Below are positions 39,582-48,285 of a stretch of DNA of 64,000 bases, in pieces. Position 1 is the first letter of the stretch. Each line of letters starts with the position of its first letter. The DNA comes from a virus, in the IMG/VR virus record IMGVR_UViG_3300042946_001661, positions 1-64,000 of that record; one strand, given 5' to 3'. The translations under genes and the position numbers were made by a program. The notes beneath the pieces were generated by a model. The model saw only the letters and a program-made list of their open reading frames with translations, did not search any database and was not told the origin of the DNA.

Positions 39582-39830
39582 TTAGAAAATAAAAATTCTA
39601 CGAACATTAGAATTGTTTATATCATTTATTTTTGGAATCTTCAATGATATATTCATTACTTTGTCTGTTATATCTAATCCAGAATCAACTAGTTTTAGTT
39701 TGTAAAATATTTTTAATTCATCATCAGACAACATTGACATTAAATCTCCAAACGTTTTATCTTCAGTCCATGTTTCTACTACTTTATTGTCAATACTATT
39801 AAATATATTTATTAAATTTTCAATTTTCAT
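39582..39830 (-). CDS. Small hypothetical protein (82 aa)
   Basis: MKIENLINIFNSIDNKVVET starts a helical acidic protein with FGDLMSMLSDDELKIFYKL. I start it at 39830, 4 nt after the stop of the zinc-ribbon gene. The longer frame extending to 40070 is out-of-frame shadow of that gene. Translation is probably coupled. Function unknown. Confidence 0.55.
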   Translation of the reverse strand: MKIENLINIFNSIDNKVVETWTEDKTFGDLMSMLSDDELKIFYKLKLVDSGLDITDKVMNISLKIPKINDINNSNVRRIFIF

Positions 39831-39834
39831 AAAA

Positions 39835-40131
39835 TCAATCTGCTTCTCCATATATGTCTTTAGCAGTTCCCATTTTTGAATTTCTTTCTGCGATTCTTCG
39901 CTCTGTTTTTGCTTTTTCCATATTGTAGCCCGCCCTGTAACTAAAACTATCCCATTTGCTAGTGTCTCCGGGCGATGTAAAAGTTGTTCCAAAACTTGAT
40001 GGAATCTTTTCTTTAGATTTACTTCCACAAAATTCACATGCCACACCCTTATATTGATTTTTCGGATCATGACTCGTTAGGACTTCATATCTTTTTTTAC
40101 ATTTCTTACAAGAAAATTCGTAAATTGGAAT
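39835..40131 (-). CDS. FmdB-like zinc-ribbon protein, apparent AUU start
   Basis: 98 residues if initiated at the ATT at 40131. The N-terminus then reads (M)PIYEFSCKKCKKRYEVLTS, with CEFCGS about 20 residues later, exactly the FmdB-type zinc ribbon. An in-frame stop lies one codon upstream (TGA ATT ATT CCA), so no ATG, GTG or TTG can start the full domain. The only other start, GTG at 40044, would delete the first CxxC. AGG lies 6 nt before the ATT. AUU starts are known for bacterial infC and are repressed by IF-3, which this phage encodes. FmdB proteins are small putative regulators. Confidence 0.75.
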   Translation of the reverse strand: MPIYEFSCKKCKKRYEVLTSHDPKNQYKGVACEFCGSKSKEKIPSSFGTTFTSPGDTSKWDSFSYRAGYNMEKAKTERRIAERNSKMGTAKDIYGEAD

Positions 40132-40138
40132 AATTCAC

Positions 40139-40414
40139 CTACTCTTTCATCTCTAGTGTTTCTATTAAAAACTTATATGTGTTTTTAATTTTATTTAATT
40201 TATATTCTTCTGAATAAAAAAACCAGAAAATATTACTTTTACAAAATTTAAAACATTCAAATAATATTTTTGATTTTAAATTTTGTTCTAAAATATGAAG
40301 ATGAAAACCATCAATTGCAGTCTGTTGAGAAAGTATGCTTTCATATTCTCCTTCATCTATAAATCGATCATCATCTTCATATTCATCATCATCGTTATCG
40401 TCTATAAATCTCAT
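40139..40414 (-). CDS. Small acidic hypothetical protein (91 aa)
   Basis: The first 27 residues are nearly all acidic (RFIDDNDDDEYEDDDRFIDE), followed by a helical region with aromatic residues (SNIFWFFYSEEYKLNKI). It overlaps the upstream gene by 4 nt (ATGA) and ends 7 nt before the zinc-ribbon start. Unrecognised. Confidence 0.55.
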   Translation of the reverse strand: MRFIDDNDDDEYEDDDRFIDEGEYESILSQQTAIDGFHLHILEQNLKSKILFECFKFCKSNIFWFFYSEEYKLNKIKNTYKFLIETLEMKE

Positions 40415-40926
40415 TTTTTTTTCCTTGTAAAATCGGAATGATCTTTCAGTTTTAAATGTTTTTTAGCAAGAAAGTAAACATGTTTTAAAAATTGTTTAGG
40501 AGTTTTGATGTTTGAATCCAAATACTCTGGAGATATCTGGAATGCAAAGTTTTCTACACTTTCGTCCCAAATTACACAAACAATATCTTTTTTAGATAAT
40601 TCTTGTAAAACATTAGAACAAACTCTTATGCTTAAATCTCTAACTATTTGAGAAAATTCTTCAAACTTTATAACTTGTCCTACGTGGGTTTCATGTATAA
40701 AACCTTTAAAAATAACATCCGATTCTTTTTCTGGAAGGAGGTATTTTAACTCATCTTTAAATTTTTTAGTAGCTTTAAACTTATCGTTATCTAGATTTGG
40801 AAGTTTTTTATTGTTATTAGTGTATATAAAATGCCAATAAGCTATATGTCTTATTTTTTCGTGAACTAAATCGTAGTCGTCTATAACTATGACTTTTTCA
40901 TCTTCCTCATCCTCTTCGTCAAACAT
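40411..40926 (-). CDS. Hypothetical protein
   Basis: 171 residues from the ATG at 40926, which has an AAGGAAA site; the longer frame to 41037 runs back into the preceding gene. An acidic start (MFDEEDEEDEKVIVIDDYDL) precedes a helical body (IRHIAYWHFIYTNNNKKLPN, FSQIVRDLSIRVCSNVLQEL). It forms an operon with the acidic gene that follows. No family recognised. Confidence 0.55.
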   Translation of the reverse strand: MFDEEDEEDEKVIVIDDYDLVHEKIRHIAYWHFIYTNNNKKLPNLDNDKFKATKKFKDELKYLLPEKESDVIFKGFIHETHVGQVIKFEEFSQIVRDLSIRVCSNVLQELSKKDIVCVIWDESVENFAFQISPEYLDSNIKTPKQFLKHVYFLAKKHLKLKDHSDFTRKKK

Positions 40927-40942
40927 AAAATTTATTTCCTTA

Positions 40943-41599
40943 TCAATTATTAGAGATAATTTTATTAAAATTTTCAGATAATTCTTTATAAGGAGCAAAA
41001 ATTTTATTTTTGTCCAATCCTTTATAAAAAGGTCCATAAATAAAATCAGAAATCAAATAAGCTTGAATTTCATCTTTTAATACTTTTTTACAATATCCCA
41101 TTGATAATAAATTTTTACACATATTATTAAATGTTTTTTTATCTATTTTTGATATAATTTTATTTACTTCTTTTTTATAAGAAGAATTTAAATAATAAAA
41201 AGCATGACACATTTCATGTTTATAATCACACTTTTTACTTTCATCTATTCCTATTATGTAAGCTTTTTTATCTTTTATTGTATCTTTAATATTATTAATT
41301 ATTTCTTTAAAAACTTCATCATAAACATTTTCTACTTTGTTCAATTCATAGCAGTTCTCAGCAACCTCTAGAGGAAAGTTGTAACCAGACCAATCAAATG
41401 GATATGTAAATCCATTATACTCTCTGCTATACCATTCGATGTAGTCCCATATACTAAATATTTTATTTCTAAACTTAAAGTTAGGAGATTCATAATATTC
41501 TTGAACTCTACAAAATAACATTCCTCTATCATATCTATCTTTTACAGATATCATGAACACACAAGGCTTAACTTGTTTTATTTTAAATTTAATTGTCAT
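40943..41599 (-). CDS. Putative zincin-type metalloprotein
   Basis: 218 residues. HEMCH at 128-132 is an HExxH motif in a helix (YKHEMCHAFYYLNSSY), and KDEIQAYLIS (Glu177) about 45 residues later could be the third ligand. The N-terminal half (ISVKDRYDRGMLFCRVQEYY, FSIWDYIEWYS, YPFDWSGYNFPLEVAENCYE) is distinctive and recalls a family of uncharacterised phage and bacterial proteins. Peptidase activity is inferred from the motif only. It overlaps the HldE gene by 4 nt. Confidence 0.6.
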   Translation of the reverse strand: MTIKFKIKQVKPCVFMISVKDRYDRGMLFCRVQEYYESPNFKFRNKIFSIWDYIEWYSREYNGFTYPFDWSGYNFPLEVAENCYELNKVENVYDEVFKEIINNIKDTIKDKKAYIIGIDESKKCDYKHEMCHAFYYLNSSYKKEVNKIISKIDKKTFNNMCKNLLSMGYCKKVLKDEIQAYLISDFIYGPFYKGLDKNKIFAPYKELSENFNKIISNN

Positions 41600-42954
41600 A
41601 GTAGTTTTATTTTTTCAGTTGTTGATATACATTCTTTTGTAGGACATATAACAACTTCTGAAATTCCATATCCAACAACGTCTTCTGGTTTATAGTCTCC
41701 ACCCTTAACTATAGTATCAGGTTTTATTGATTTAATCAAATCTATTGGTGTTTCTTCTTTAAAGCTTAAAATAAAATCTACACATTCTATTGATGACAAA
41801 ATGTCTATCCTGTCATCTAGGCGTAGTATTGGTCTATTTTCACCTTTTAAATTTCTAACACTCTCATCACTATTCAAAGCAACTACAAGTTTATCTCCTT
41901 GAGATTTTGCAAATTTTAAACACTCTATATGTCCGGCTGTTAATCCTGCATCGAAGCAGCCATTTGTAAAAACAAGTTTAAAATCTCTTTGAGATAACAA
42001 ATCTTTATCAACAACTTTAGTGTTTAAAATTTTATAAAAATCTAAATATGATAAATTAGAATTATTGTTTTTTGTTACATAAAAATAGCTTATGTTAAAA
42101 CTTATTTCTGCTGCTTGGTGTATAGTAAATCCTAAAAGGAGTCCAAGTGTTAAATAGCTTATAAAACAATCTCCTCCTCCAATTACGCTAACTTTTGATT
42201 CTTTTTTTCCACTTTCATATTTAAAAAAATTATTTTCATGATCCATTCCATAAAAACCATTATAGGAATCTGTTATCAGTACATTTTTACAGTATAAATT
42301 TTCTTTAAAATATTTACATTGTAAAAATGGATCTTTTTGTTTACTTAAACTTAACGCCTCACTTCTATTTGGCTTAAATACATCGCAATTTATCCATTTT
42401 TCTAGTGGTCCGTGTTTAGGATCTACAATTGATAGTGCATATTTATAATTAATATTATTTGAAAAAACTCCTTTAGAATAATCAGAAAAAATGCAAGCAT
42501 CTGCCCCACTATTTTTCAATCTCTTCAATAGTTTGTCTTGATAAAAACCTATATTCTCTATTCCGAAATTATTTTGTTCTACATCCCATCTAAACAAAGG
42601 AAATGAATTGTTATAAAATCTTTTTTTTCTTGGAATTTTATTTGGATGAGGTATGACTATGCAGCTTTCAACATCTATTTTATTTTTTACATATTGTTCG
42701 TATGCAAAACCATCAAGAAGACTATAGAACAATACTTTTATATTATTAAAATTTAATAATTGTCTACAAACATTTCCTGCTCCTCCTGGTAGTATTGTTT
42801 CTGGATCATCACTTGCTGTTAAACTTACTGGGATAGGAAACTCTGGGCTGATTCTATTACTCACCACATTATAGTATTCATCAAGAATACTATCTCCGAA
42901 AACAGCTATTTTAAGATTAGATTTTCTAAGTTTATTAAAAAATTCTTGAATCAT
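41596..42954 (-). CDS. hldE: Bifunctional heptose-7-phosphate kinase/nucleotidyltransferase (HldE-like)
   Basis: 452 residues (E. coli HldE 477). The kinase half has FGDSILDEY, PGGAGNVC and the anion-hole/catalytic VIGGGDCF. The transferase half has FTNGCFD, AGHIECLKFAKSQGDKLVVA, LNSDESVRNLKGENRPILRL and VKGGDYKPEDVVG. Together they make ADP- (or other NDP-) heptose for LPS cores. The HxGH motif reads T-A-G-H with one extra residue before it, so the second activity may be altered. The presence of this gene suggests a Gram-negative host and phage-made heptose. Overlaps both neighbours by 4 nt. Confidence 0.85.
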   Translation of the reverse strand: MIQEFFNKLRKSNLKIAVFGDSILDEYYNVVSNRISPEFPIPVSLTASDDPETILPGGAGNVCRQLLNFNNIKVLFYSLLDGFAYEQYVKNKIDVESCIVIPHPNKIPRKKRFYNNSFPLFRWDVEQNNFGIENIGFYQDKLLKRLKNSGADACIFSDYSKGVFSNNINYKYALSIVDPKHGPLEKWINCDVFKPNRSEALSLSKQKDPFLQCKYFKENLYCKNVLITDSYNGFYGMDHENNFFKYESGKKESKVSVIGGGDCFISYLTLGLLLGFTIHQAAEISFNISYFYVTKNNNSNLSYLDFYKILNTKVVDKDLLSQRDFKLVFTNGCFDAGLTAGHIECLKFAKSQGDKLVVALNSDESVRNLKGENRPILRLDDRIDILSSIECVDFILSFKEETPIDLIKSIKPDTIVKGGDYKPEDVVGYGISEVVICPTKECISTTEKIKLL

Positions 42955-43604
42955 ATATTCCAGTCTTGATCAAAGCCTCCTAATGCTTCAGCAACTGTTG
43001 GTAGTTGTTCGCAAAAAATTTGCTTACACTCTTTTGCAATAACCATGTGTTCTTTTTGAGTTCCATTTTTTTCTCTAAGCGAGATGTATGTTATCCAACT
43101 ACGAATAGTAGCGTTTGCATAAAGCCTTGTTGGTGTTGCTAAAGGTAAAACAAATCTAGCACACTCTTTGGCTATTCCGTCTTCTATCATCCCGTCATAT
43201 ATTGCTTTAGATTTAGCTAGATGTTCTCTGATTTTTGTATTCCATTTTGATTTAATCTCGTCACTTACATCATCTATACTATTTTGACGGTTTTTATTAT
43301 CTTGACTACGTAATTCAAAAAGTGGAATATCATCACACAATAATGTTGTGTCCGAATATCTTTGGCTAAATTCTTGGAAATTCATGCTTCTATGTCTTAG
43401 AATTTGAGCAGCTAATCCTCTTGTTGTGTTAATTTCTAAACACATGTTAGCCATTTCAAATATACTCCAATGTCTATTTTTTATACAATAAGATAATAGT
43501 TTAGAATAATTTTCATTATCTTGGTTGTTTGGATTGCTTACCCTCGCACAATAAGCCATTATTTTTTCAGCATCGGGAGTTATTGTTTTAAATTTTACAA
43601 TCAT
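42951..43604 (-). CDS. thyX: Flavin-dependent thymidylate synthase ThyX
   Basis: 217 residues from the ATG at 43604, which has GGAG 7 nt upstream; an ATG at 43637 overlaps the site. The ThyX signature RHRSMNFQEFSQRY is present, with WSIFEMANMCLEI before it and LPLATPTRLYANATIRSW after it. The enzyme methylates dUMP using folate, NADPH and FAD. It works with the dUTPase and dCMP deaminase encoded here to make dTMP. It overlaps HldE by 4 nt. Confidence 0.93.
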   Translation of the reverse strand: MIVKFKTITPDAEKIMAYCARVSNPNNQDNENYSKLLSYCIKNRHWSIFEMANMCLEINTTRGLAAQILRHRSMNFQEFSQRYSDTTLLCDDIPLFELRSQDNKNRQNSIDDVSDEIKSKWNTKIREHLAKSKAIYDGMIEDGIAKECARFVLPLATPTRLYANATIRSWITYISLREKNGTQKEHMVIAKECKQIFCEQLPTVAEALGGFDQDWNI

Positions 43605-43641
43605 TTTTTGCTCCATTGTTAAATGCAATTGTAGCAAAAAA

Positions 43642-44169
43642 TTATATTACGTTCAAAGTTCTTGATCCATCTCCAGCCATAGGTGGGGCGTTGTAATTAT
43701 CTACTCCTGTTTCCATTCCTGGATTTACTGGGTCCGCCTCTTTCATATTGGAAGATTGCTTTTTTAAATCATTGTTTATTGAATCTTCTGGTTTGGGTAG
43801 TCCATCTTCTTGCTTTTGGTTAACCTTATTTAAGGTTGATCCCTTTCCAGAAACTAAACTTTCTAGCTCTTTAATACAACTCATTATTAAAGCTTTTGTG
43901 TCTATGTTAAAAGTTGGAGTTTGAGGATCTAAATATTTCATTAGATTTATAGCAATTTTTTGAACAGTTTTTAAATATACAGGATTTGCTTTTGTTTTTA
44001 ACAAAGGTCTCATTCTATTTACAACATTCATTAAATAATCATCGGTATCTTTTTTACTCATAACTCCAGAATCTTCATATATTGTTTGAAGAGCTGTAAG
44101 TATGTCTCCAACCTTAACAATAAAATAATTTTCATTATTTTCTTTTAATAAAAATTCTTTAAATCTCAT
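43642..44169 (-). CDS. Putative internal head protein with capsid-targeting-like start
   Basis: 175 residues. MRFKEFLLKENNENY is a capsid-targeting-like start with an L-K-E cleavage-type site. A helical domain follows (DILTALQTIYEDSGVMSKKD, VYLKTVQKIAINLMKYLDPQ), then a polar disordered tail. TATATATT lies 3 nt before the ATG. Late, head-packaged protein inferred. Confidence 0.55.
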   Translation of the reverse strand: MRFKEFLLKENNENYFIVKVGDILTALQTIYEDSGVMSKKDTDDYLMNVVNRMRPLLKTKANPVYLKTVQKIAINLMKYLDPQTPTFNIDTKALIMSCIKELESLVSGKGSTLNKVNQKQEDGLPKPEDSINNDLKKQSSNMKEADPVNPGMETGVDNYNAPPMAGDGSRTLNVI

Positions 44170-44172
44170 AAA

Positions 44173-44180
44173 AATATATA
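44173..44180 (-). promoter_or_regulatory. TATATATT late-type element
   Basis: On the minus strand TATATATT is followed by ttt and the ATG at 44169. No Shine-Dalgarno site is present. Confidence 0.5.
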
Positions 44181-44186
44181 TACCTA

Positions 44187-44201
44187 CAGGAATATTTCCT
44201 G
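44187..44201 (-). other. Perfect 6-bp inverted repeat
   Basis: CAGGAA-TAT-TTCCTG lies between the dUTPase stop and the late-type element at 44173. It could be a weak terminator for dUTPase or a protein-binding site for the promoter. No U-run follows it directly. Confidence 0.4.
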
Positions 44202-44210
44202 CCAGGATTT

Positions 44211-44630
44211 TTATTTGCCTGTTGATCCAAAACCACCAGAACCTCTATTTGTTTCTTGTAATTTATCCGATAATTCAAATTCAAAATTATAATGTGCTTC
44301 AATTATTAATTGAGCTATTTTATCTCCAATATTGACAACATATTCTTTATTATCTGTATTAAATAGTATCACTCCTAATTCTCCTCTATAGGAGCTATCG
44401 ATTACTCCAGCAAGAACATCAATTCCATTTTTAAAAGCAAGTCCAGATCTAGGAGCTATTCTTCCATAATAATTTTCTGGAATTTCTATGGATACCCCAG
44501 TTTTTACCAATGCTCTTGATAAAGATGGAATTAAAACTTTTTCTACCGAATATAAATCTGCCCCCGCATCTGTTGCGTTTGCCCGACTTGGAATCTTAGC
44601 CAGTTCATGTAGTTTTTTAACTTTTATCAT
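44211..44630 (-). CDS. dut: dUTPase
   Basis: 139 residues, a complete trimeric-type dUTPase with all five motifs: ATDAGADLYS, APRSGLAFKNGI, GVIDSSYRGELGV, GDKIAQLII and RGSGGFGSTG. It hydrolyses dUTP to dUMP, limiting uracil in DNA and feeding ThyX. It starts 6 nt after the stop of the small gene upstream. Confidence 0.95.
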   Translation of the reverse strand: MIKVKKLHELAKIPSRANATDAGADLYSVEKVLIPSLSRALVKTGVSIEIPENYYGRIAPRSGLAFKNGIDVLAGVIDSSYRGELGVILFNTDNKEYVVNIGDKIAQLIIEAHYNFEFELSDKLQETNRGSGGFGSTGK

Positions 44631-44636
44631 TTTAAA

Positions 44637-44804
44637 TTACTCCTTGTTTAATTTCCGAATCTCTATTGTTTTTTTAAAATCAATTTCATGCTTAGCTAAA
44701 AGCGAATTAACAACAACGTGATAATTATTTGCAAATGCATACCCTAGTCTATAGCCTTCTATGTGGGCTTGTTTTAATAAATTTTCAATTTCTTCTTTAT
44801 TCAC
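44637..44804 (-). CDS. Small helical hypothetical protein (55 aa)
   Basis: Helical (EEIENLLKQAHIEGYRLGYA). I prefer a GTG start at 44804, with GGAG and AGG sites upstream and 8 nt overlap with the membrane gene. An ATG at 44849 gives 70 residues but no ribosome site and a 53-nt overlap. Function unknown; operon with dUTPase. Confidence 0.5.
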   Translation of the reverse strand: MNKEEIENLLKQAHIEGYRLGYAFANNYHVVVNSLLAKHEIDFKKTIEIRKLNKE

Positions 44805-45126
44805 TTTTTTTATTCCTACTCCCTCGTTTCCGGTAGCTCCTTTTATCATTTAACTTTTTATCTAGAAGCATGGTTATATTATACAAACCTATACCTGCAA
44901 ATAAAAATAAAATAGGAATTGTTATCTTCCAAAATATTAAAATATAAATAAAAATCCAAGCTAGTAGTGGGAATTCATCAAGATTTCCAGCAGCGTCTAG
45001 TGTTAGGGCTATAATAGGAAACAAAATAATAAAAGGAAGAACAATATAATTAAAAATTTTTATTAAAAATTTAAAAAACAACCTCAACATTGAAGCTAGA
45101 TCGGCTATAAAATCAGATAGTTTCAT
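44797..45126 (-). CDS. Small membrane protein (two spans)
   Basis: 109 residues. Hydrophobic segments at about 26-44 (YIVLPFIILFPIIALTL) and 56-85 (LAWIFIYILIFWKITIPILF) indicate two or three membrane passes, with a basic tail (DKRSYRKRGSRNKKSE). It overlaps the preceding gene by 14 nt. A role in the envelope is likely but unspecified. Confidence 0.6.
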   Translation of the reverse strand: MKLSDFIADLASMLRLFFKFLIKIFNYIVLPFIILFPIIALTLDAAGNLDEFPLLAWIFIYILIFWKITIPILFLFAGIGLYNITMLLDKKLNDKRSYRKRGSRNKKSE

Positions 45127-45610
45127 TAAAAATTTTCCATTCTTTTAATTTTTGTTTTTTTAATATGTAGTTTAAAGGTCCTCCATGCCTTAAAAATCTT
45201 TTTTCAGCTTGTTTTACCTTATCTTTTGAAGCCCAACCTACAATCTCTACCAATCTTAAATTAATTTCAGGATTATAAGCACAAAGAACATAGCCTTGAG
45301 CATTCTCATTAAAGTGATGGACTTCCACTCTTAGATAAGGATCATTAAGATATGTGGTAGTTTTTACACTCCATTTTCCATCAGGCAAATCAATTCCATC
45401 ATCTCCATGATTATCAAATATTCTAGTGTCTATTTCAACACCAATACTTTTAGCCACAGCATATTCGCCAGCTAAGCCAATAAAATGAGCTCTTGCACTT
45501 CCTTGCTTTCCTCCATATGTCATAGATCCAAATCTATGTTTTTTTTCATTTCTTTGCTTTGTGATATCTCTAAGAAAATAGAGATCATAATTTTTAAGAT
45601 TAATAATCAT
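45113..45610 (-). CDS. Putative PD-(D/E)XK-like nuclease or DNA-binding protein
   Basis: 165 residues. AHFIGLAGEYAVAKSIGVEI supplies a possible upstream Glu; GDDGIDLPDGKWSVKTTTYL has the Asp and the (S)-V-K-T strand of restriction-endonuclease-like folds, but the usual second acidic residue is replaced by Ser. It may be an inactive or variant nuclease. It starts 3 nt after the NrdA stop. Confidence 0.45.
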   Translation of the reverse strand: MIINLKNYDLYFLRDITKQRNEKKHRFGSMTYGGKQGSARAHFIGLAGEYAVAKSIGVEIDTRIFDNHGDDGIDLPDGKWSVKTTTYLNDPYLRVEVHHFNENAQGYVLCAYNPEINLRLVEIVGWASKDKVKQAEKRFLRHGGPLNYILKKQKLKEWKIFNETI

Positions 45611-45612
45611 AA

Positions 45613-47268
45613 TTATGATTCACAACTTGAACAGGTTAAAATAGATCTGGCTAATTCTTGGGCTGGGTTTGCACTTCTTTGATAGTAGAAAGTTTTAATC
45701 CCCATCTCCCAACCCTCTATTAATAGGGAATTAACTTCCTTTGGAGGTGTGTTAGGAGGAATCATTAAGTTTAAAGATTGAGACTGGTCGATGTATTTTT
45801 GTCTTTGAGAAGCTTGGATGACTATTTCTTTTTGACTAATTTCTCCAAAAGTCTTAAAAACATCTTTTTCTTCTTGGGTAAGAAAATCTAAATGTTGTAC
45901 TGATCCACCTCTAATCAAGATAGTCTTCCATGTATCATCATTATGTTGATCATATTTTTTAAGAATTTCTTTCAAATATGGATTTTTATAAGTAAACTTT
46001 CCTTTTGCAAGATTTTTAACAAAATAGTTACTATTTAAAGGCTCTATACTGGGGCTTACCTGCCCTAGTATAAAGCTACTTGAAGTTGTAGGGGCAACAG
46101 CCAAAGTGGTCACATTTCGTCTACCATAGCCTTTAAGAAGATCTGGTTCTCCGTATTCCTTAGCCATATCTTCTGTAGCCTTATCTGCTCTTTGTCTAAT
46201 AGTTTTCCAAATTTCAACATTAAGAAGCTTGGCTTGCATCGACTCGAATGCAATCATTTTAGATTGCAAAAATGAATGCCAACCTAAAACGCCCATCCCT
46301 AATGCTCTTTGGTTTTTTGCGAAATTATGGGCAGCCTCCATATATTTCACACCTTCAGTTTTTTGAACAAATTCCTCATTAACAGCATCAAGAAAATAAA
46401 CCAATGTTTCTACAGCATCGGTATCTTTGATTTCATCCCAATGAAGTAAATTAAGACTGGATAAAACACATACAAAAGAGTTGTTTTCATCAGATACAAG
46501 ACTTATTTCAGAGCACAAATTACTACTTTTTATCTTTAGTTTATTATCTTTATAAACTTTTGGTGCTGCTTTGTTTACATTATCAGTAAACATTATATAA
46601 GGATAACCTGTTTCAAATCTTTTCTGTATTACTTTAGCCCAAATTTTTCTTTTGTCTTTGTCTCCATCAACAAGATCTTTCATGAATTTATCAGTAACAG
46701 TAACACCAATACTCATATTTTGAATAGAATGTCCTTCAGATCTAATCTGGAGGAACTCTTCGATATCGGTGTGCTCTACAGGAAGATAAGCTGCAAAACT
46801 TCCTCTGCGTGCTGACCCTTGACTAACTACATTTGCAACCTTGTCAAATATTTCCATAAAATGAACAGCACCACTAGATTCTCCGCCAACACTAATAGGA
46901 GTCCCTCTGGCTCTTAGATCTCCGAAATATCCGCTGGTTCCTCCTCCTAATTTAGACATCATTCCCACTTCAGCAGTTTTAGTGAGAATAGACTCCATAG
47001 TATCAGATACATGCGAGTTAAAACAACTTACAGGCAATCCTCTTTTATTTCCAAAATTGGTCCATATTGGTGTTGCAAGACTATAAAAGCCTTTTGACAT
47101 ATAGTTTTGGAATTTTTCAGAAAATCCTTTTATTTTAAGTATTTTCTCTGCATTGTCTGCTATTTGTTTGATTCTTTCTTCAGGTGATACACCTTCTTCC
47201 AGGTAACCTCTTTCGAGAAATAATCGACTATGGGAATTGAGCCAATAATAATCTTTGTTTGCTGTCAT
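45613..47268 (-). CDS. nrdA: Ribonucleotide reductase, large (alpha) subunit
   Basis: 551 residues, short because the ATP-cone is absent, as in many phage enzymes. Catalytic residues are visible: Cys in PVSCFNSH, the N-x-C-x-E radical site NLCSEIS, the second redox Cys in FVCVLSSLNLL, and a C-terminal shuttle pair CSSC. GMMSKLGGGTSGYFGDLRAR and RALGMGVLGWHSFLQ are also typical. It reduces NDPs with the beta subunit encoded 45 nt upstream. Together they feed dNTP synthesis during infection. Confidence 0.93.
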   Translation of the reverse strand: MTANKDYYWLNSHSRLFLERGYLEEGVSPEERIKQIADNAEKILKIKGFSEKFQNYMSKGFYSLATPIWTNFGNKRGLPVSCFNSHVSDTMESILTKTAEVGMMSKLGGGTSGYFGDLRARGTPISVGGESSGAVHFMEIFDKVANVVSQGSARRGSFAAYLPVEHTDIEEFLQIRSEGHSIQNMSIGVTVTDKFMKDLVDGDKDKRKIWAKVIQKRFETGYPYIMFTDNVNKAAPKVYKDNKLKIKSSNLCSEISLVSDENNSFVCVLSSLNLLHWDEIKDTDAVETLVYFLDAVNEEFVQKTEGVKYMEAAHNFAKNQRALGMGVLGWHSFLQSKMIAFESMQAKLLNVEIWKTIRQRADKATEDMAKEYGEPDLLKGYGRRNVTTLAVAPTTSSSFILGQVSPSIEPLNSNYFVKNLAKGKFTYKNPYLKEILKKYDQHNDDTWKTILIRGGSVQHLDFLTQEEKDVFKTFGEISQKEIVIQASQRQKYIDQSQSLNLMIPPNTPPKEVNSLLIEGWEMGIKTFYYQRSANPAQELARSILTCSSCES

Positions 47269-47313
47269 TTTTGTGCTTTCTGGGTGTTTTATTATACCGT
47301 AGATTATTTAAAA

Positions 47314-48285
47314 TTAAAACAGATCTTCTTCAGAAAAACTTTGAGATTTTTTAGAGTACTCTGTCACTCTTGAATGAAAAAAATCTGTGGAGTTGTTTCC
47401 TAAAACCTGCTCTTCAAACCAAGTTGTTTTTGAAAGCACTTCTTTATCAACATCAAATATTTTATTATAACCAATTTGTTTTAAAGAATCATTCATTCTA
47501 TTTTTCACAAACTCTTTTAATATATTTGAATTTAATTTTTCAGAAACATATCCATTCACAATCCACTCTATTATTTGCATTTCATATTTTACAGCTTCTT
47601 TAGATTCACTTAATATTTTTTCTTCAAGCTCTTTATCAAATAATTCTGGGTGTTCTTTTCTTATTACATTGATGATCTTCATTCCTATCATTGCATGAAG
47701 ATTTTCTTCTCTTGAAGTATATTCTACTTGTTTATTAGTATCCTTTAATAAATTTTTATACCTACCGAACCAACTTATAGTATAAAACTGGGAGAAAAGA
47801 GCTATATTCTCAACAAATAAAGTGAAAAGTATTAAAGAATAAATAAATTGTTTTTTATTATCTGAGTGGAATCTACGCAGATGTTTTCTTAGATAATTAA
47901 CTCTTCCTTTAATAATATCTAATTCTAAAATATTATCAAAAGCATCATCTATTCCAAGAACTTCAAGAAGACGCTCATAAGCATCTCCATGAATTACCTC
48001 TGTGTTTGCCATAACGTAACCCATATCGTTAATGCTGGGGTGGGGTAGGTTATCACCTAATTTAGCCCAAAACTTCTTAACGCTTATTTCAAGTTGTCCA
48101 ATTGTAGCCAAGGCTCTTGTGATTATTTCTCTTTCTTGTTCAGTAAGAGAAACCTTAAAATCTTGTATGTCGCTTTGAAAATTAAATTCTTTATCTGTCC
48201 AGAACCCATTATGCATACTAGCAATAAAATCTTGTGTCCATGGATAATGATCTGGCTTCCTGCTAATTTGTTCGTCGAATATCAT
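47314..48285 (-). CDS. nrdB: Ribonucleotide reductase, small (beta) subunit
   Basis: 323 residues. Iron ligands and the radical Tyr have class Ia spacing: Glu96, His99 and Tyr103 in NTEVIHGDAYERLLE, then Glu and His in SREENLHAMIGMKI, with the first acidic ligand in GQLEISVKKFW. An AGGAG site lies 10 nt before the ATG. It is transcribed ahead of the alpha subunit. Confidence 0.93.
   Translation of the reverse strand: MIFDEQISRKPDHYPWTQDFIASMHNGFWTDKEFNFQSDIQDFKVSLTEQEREIITRALATIGQLEISVKKFWAKLGDNLPHPSINDMGYVMANTEVIHGDAYERLLEVLGIDDAFDNILELDIIKGRVNYLRKHLRRFHSDNKKQFIYSLILFTLFVENIALFSQFYTISWFGRYKNLLKDTNKQVEYTSREENLHAMIGMKIINVIRKEHPELFDKELEEKILSESKEAVKYEMQIIEWIVNGYVSEKLNSNILKEFVKNRMNDSLKQIGYNKIFDVDKEVLSKTTWFEEQVLGNNSTDFFHSRVTEYSKKSQSFSEEDLF

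Noticed and set aside
39831-40070. 5' extension of the gene at 39582 to 40070
   Set aside because: That stretch is an out-of-frame shadow of the zinc-ribbon gene; the start at 39830 is adequate.
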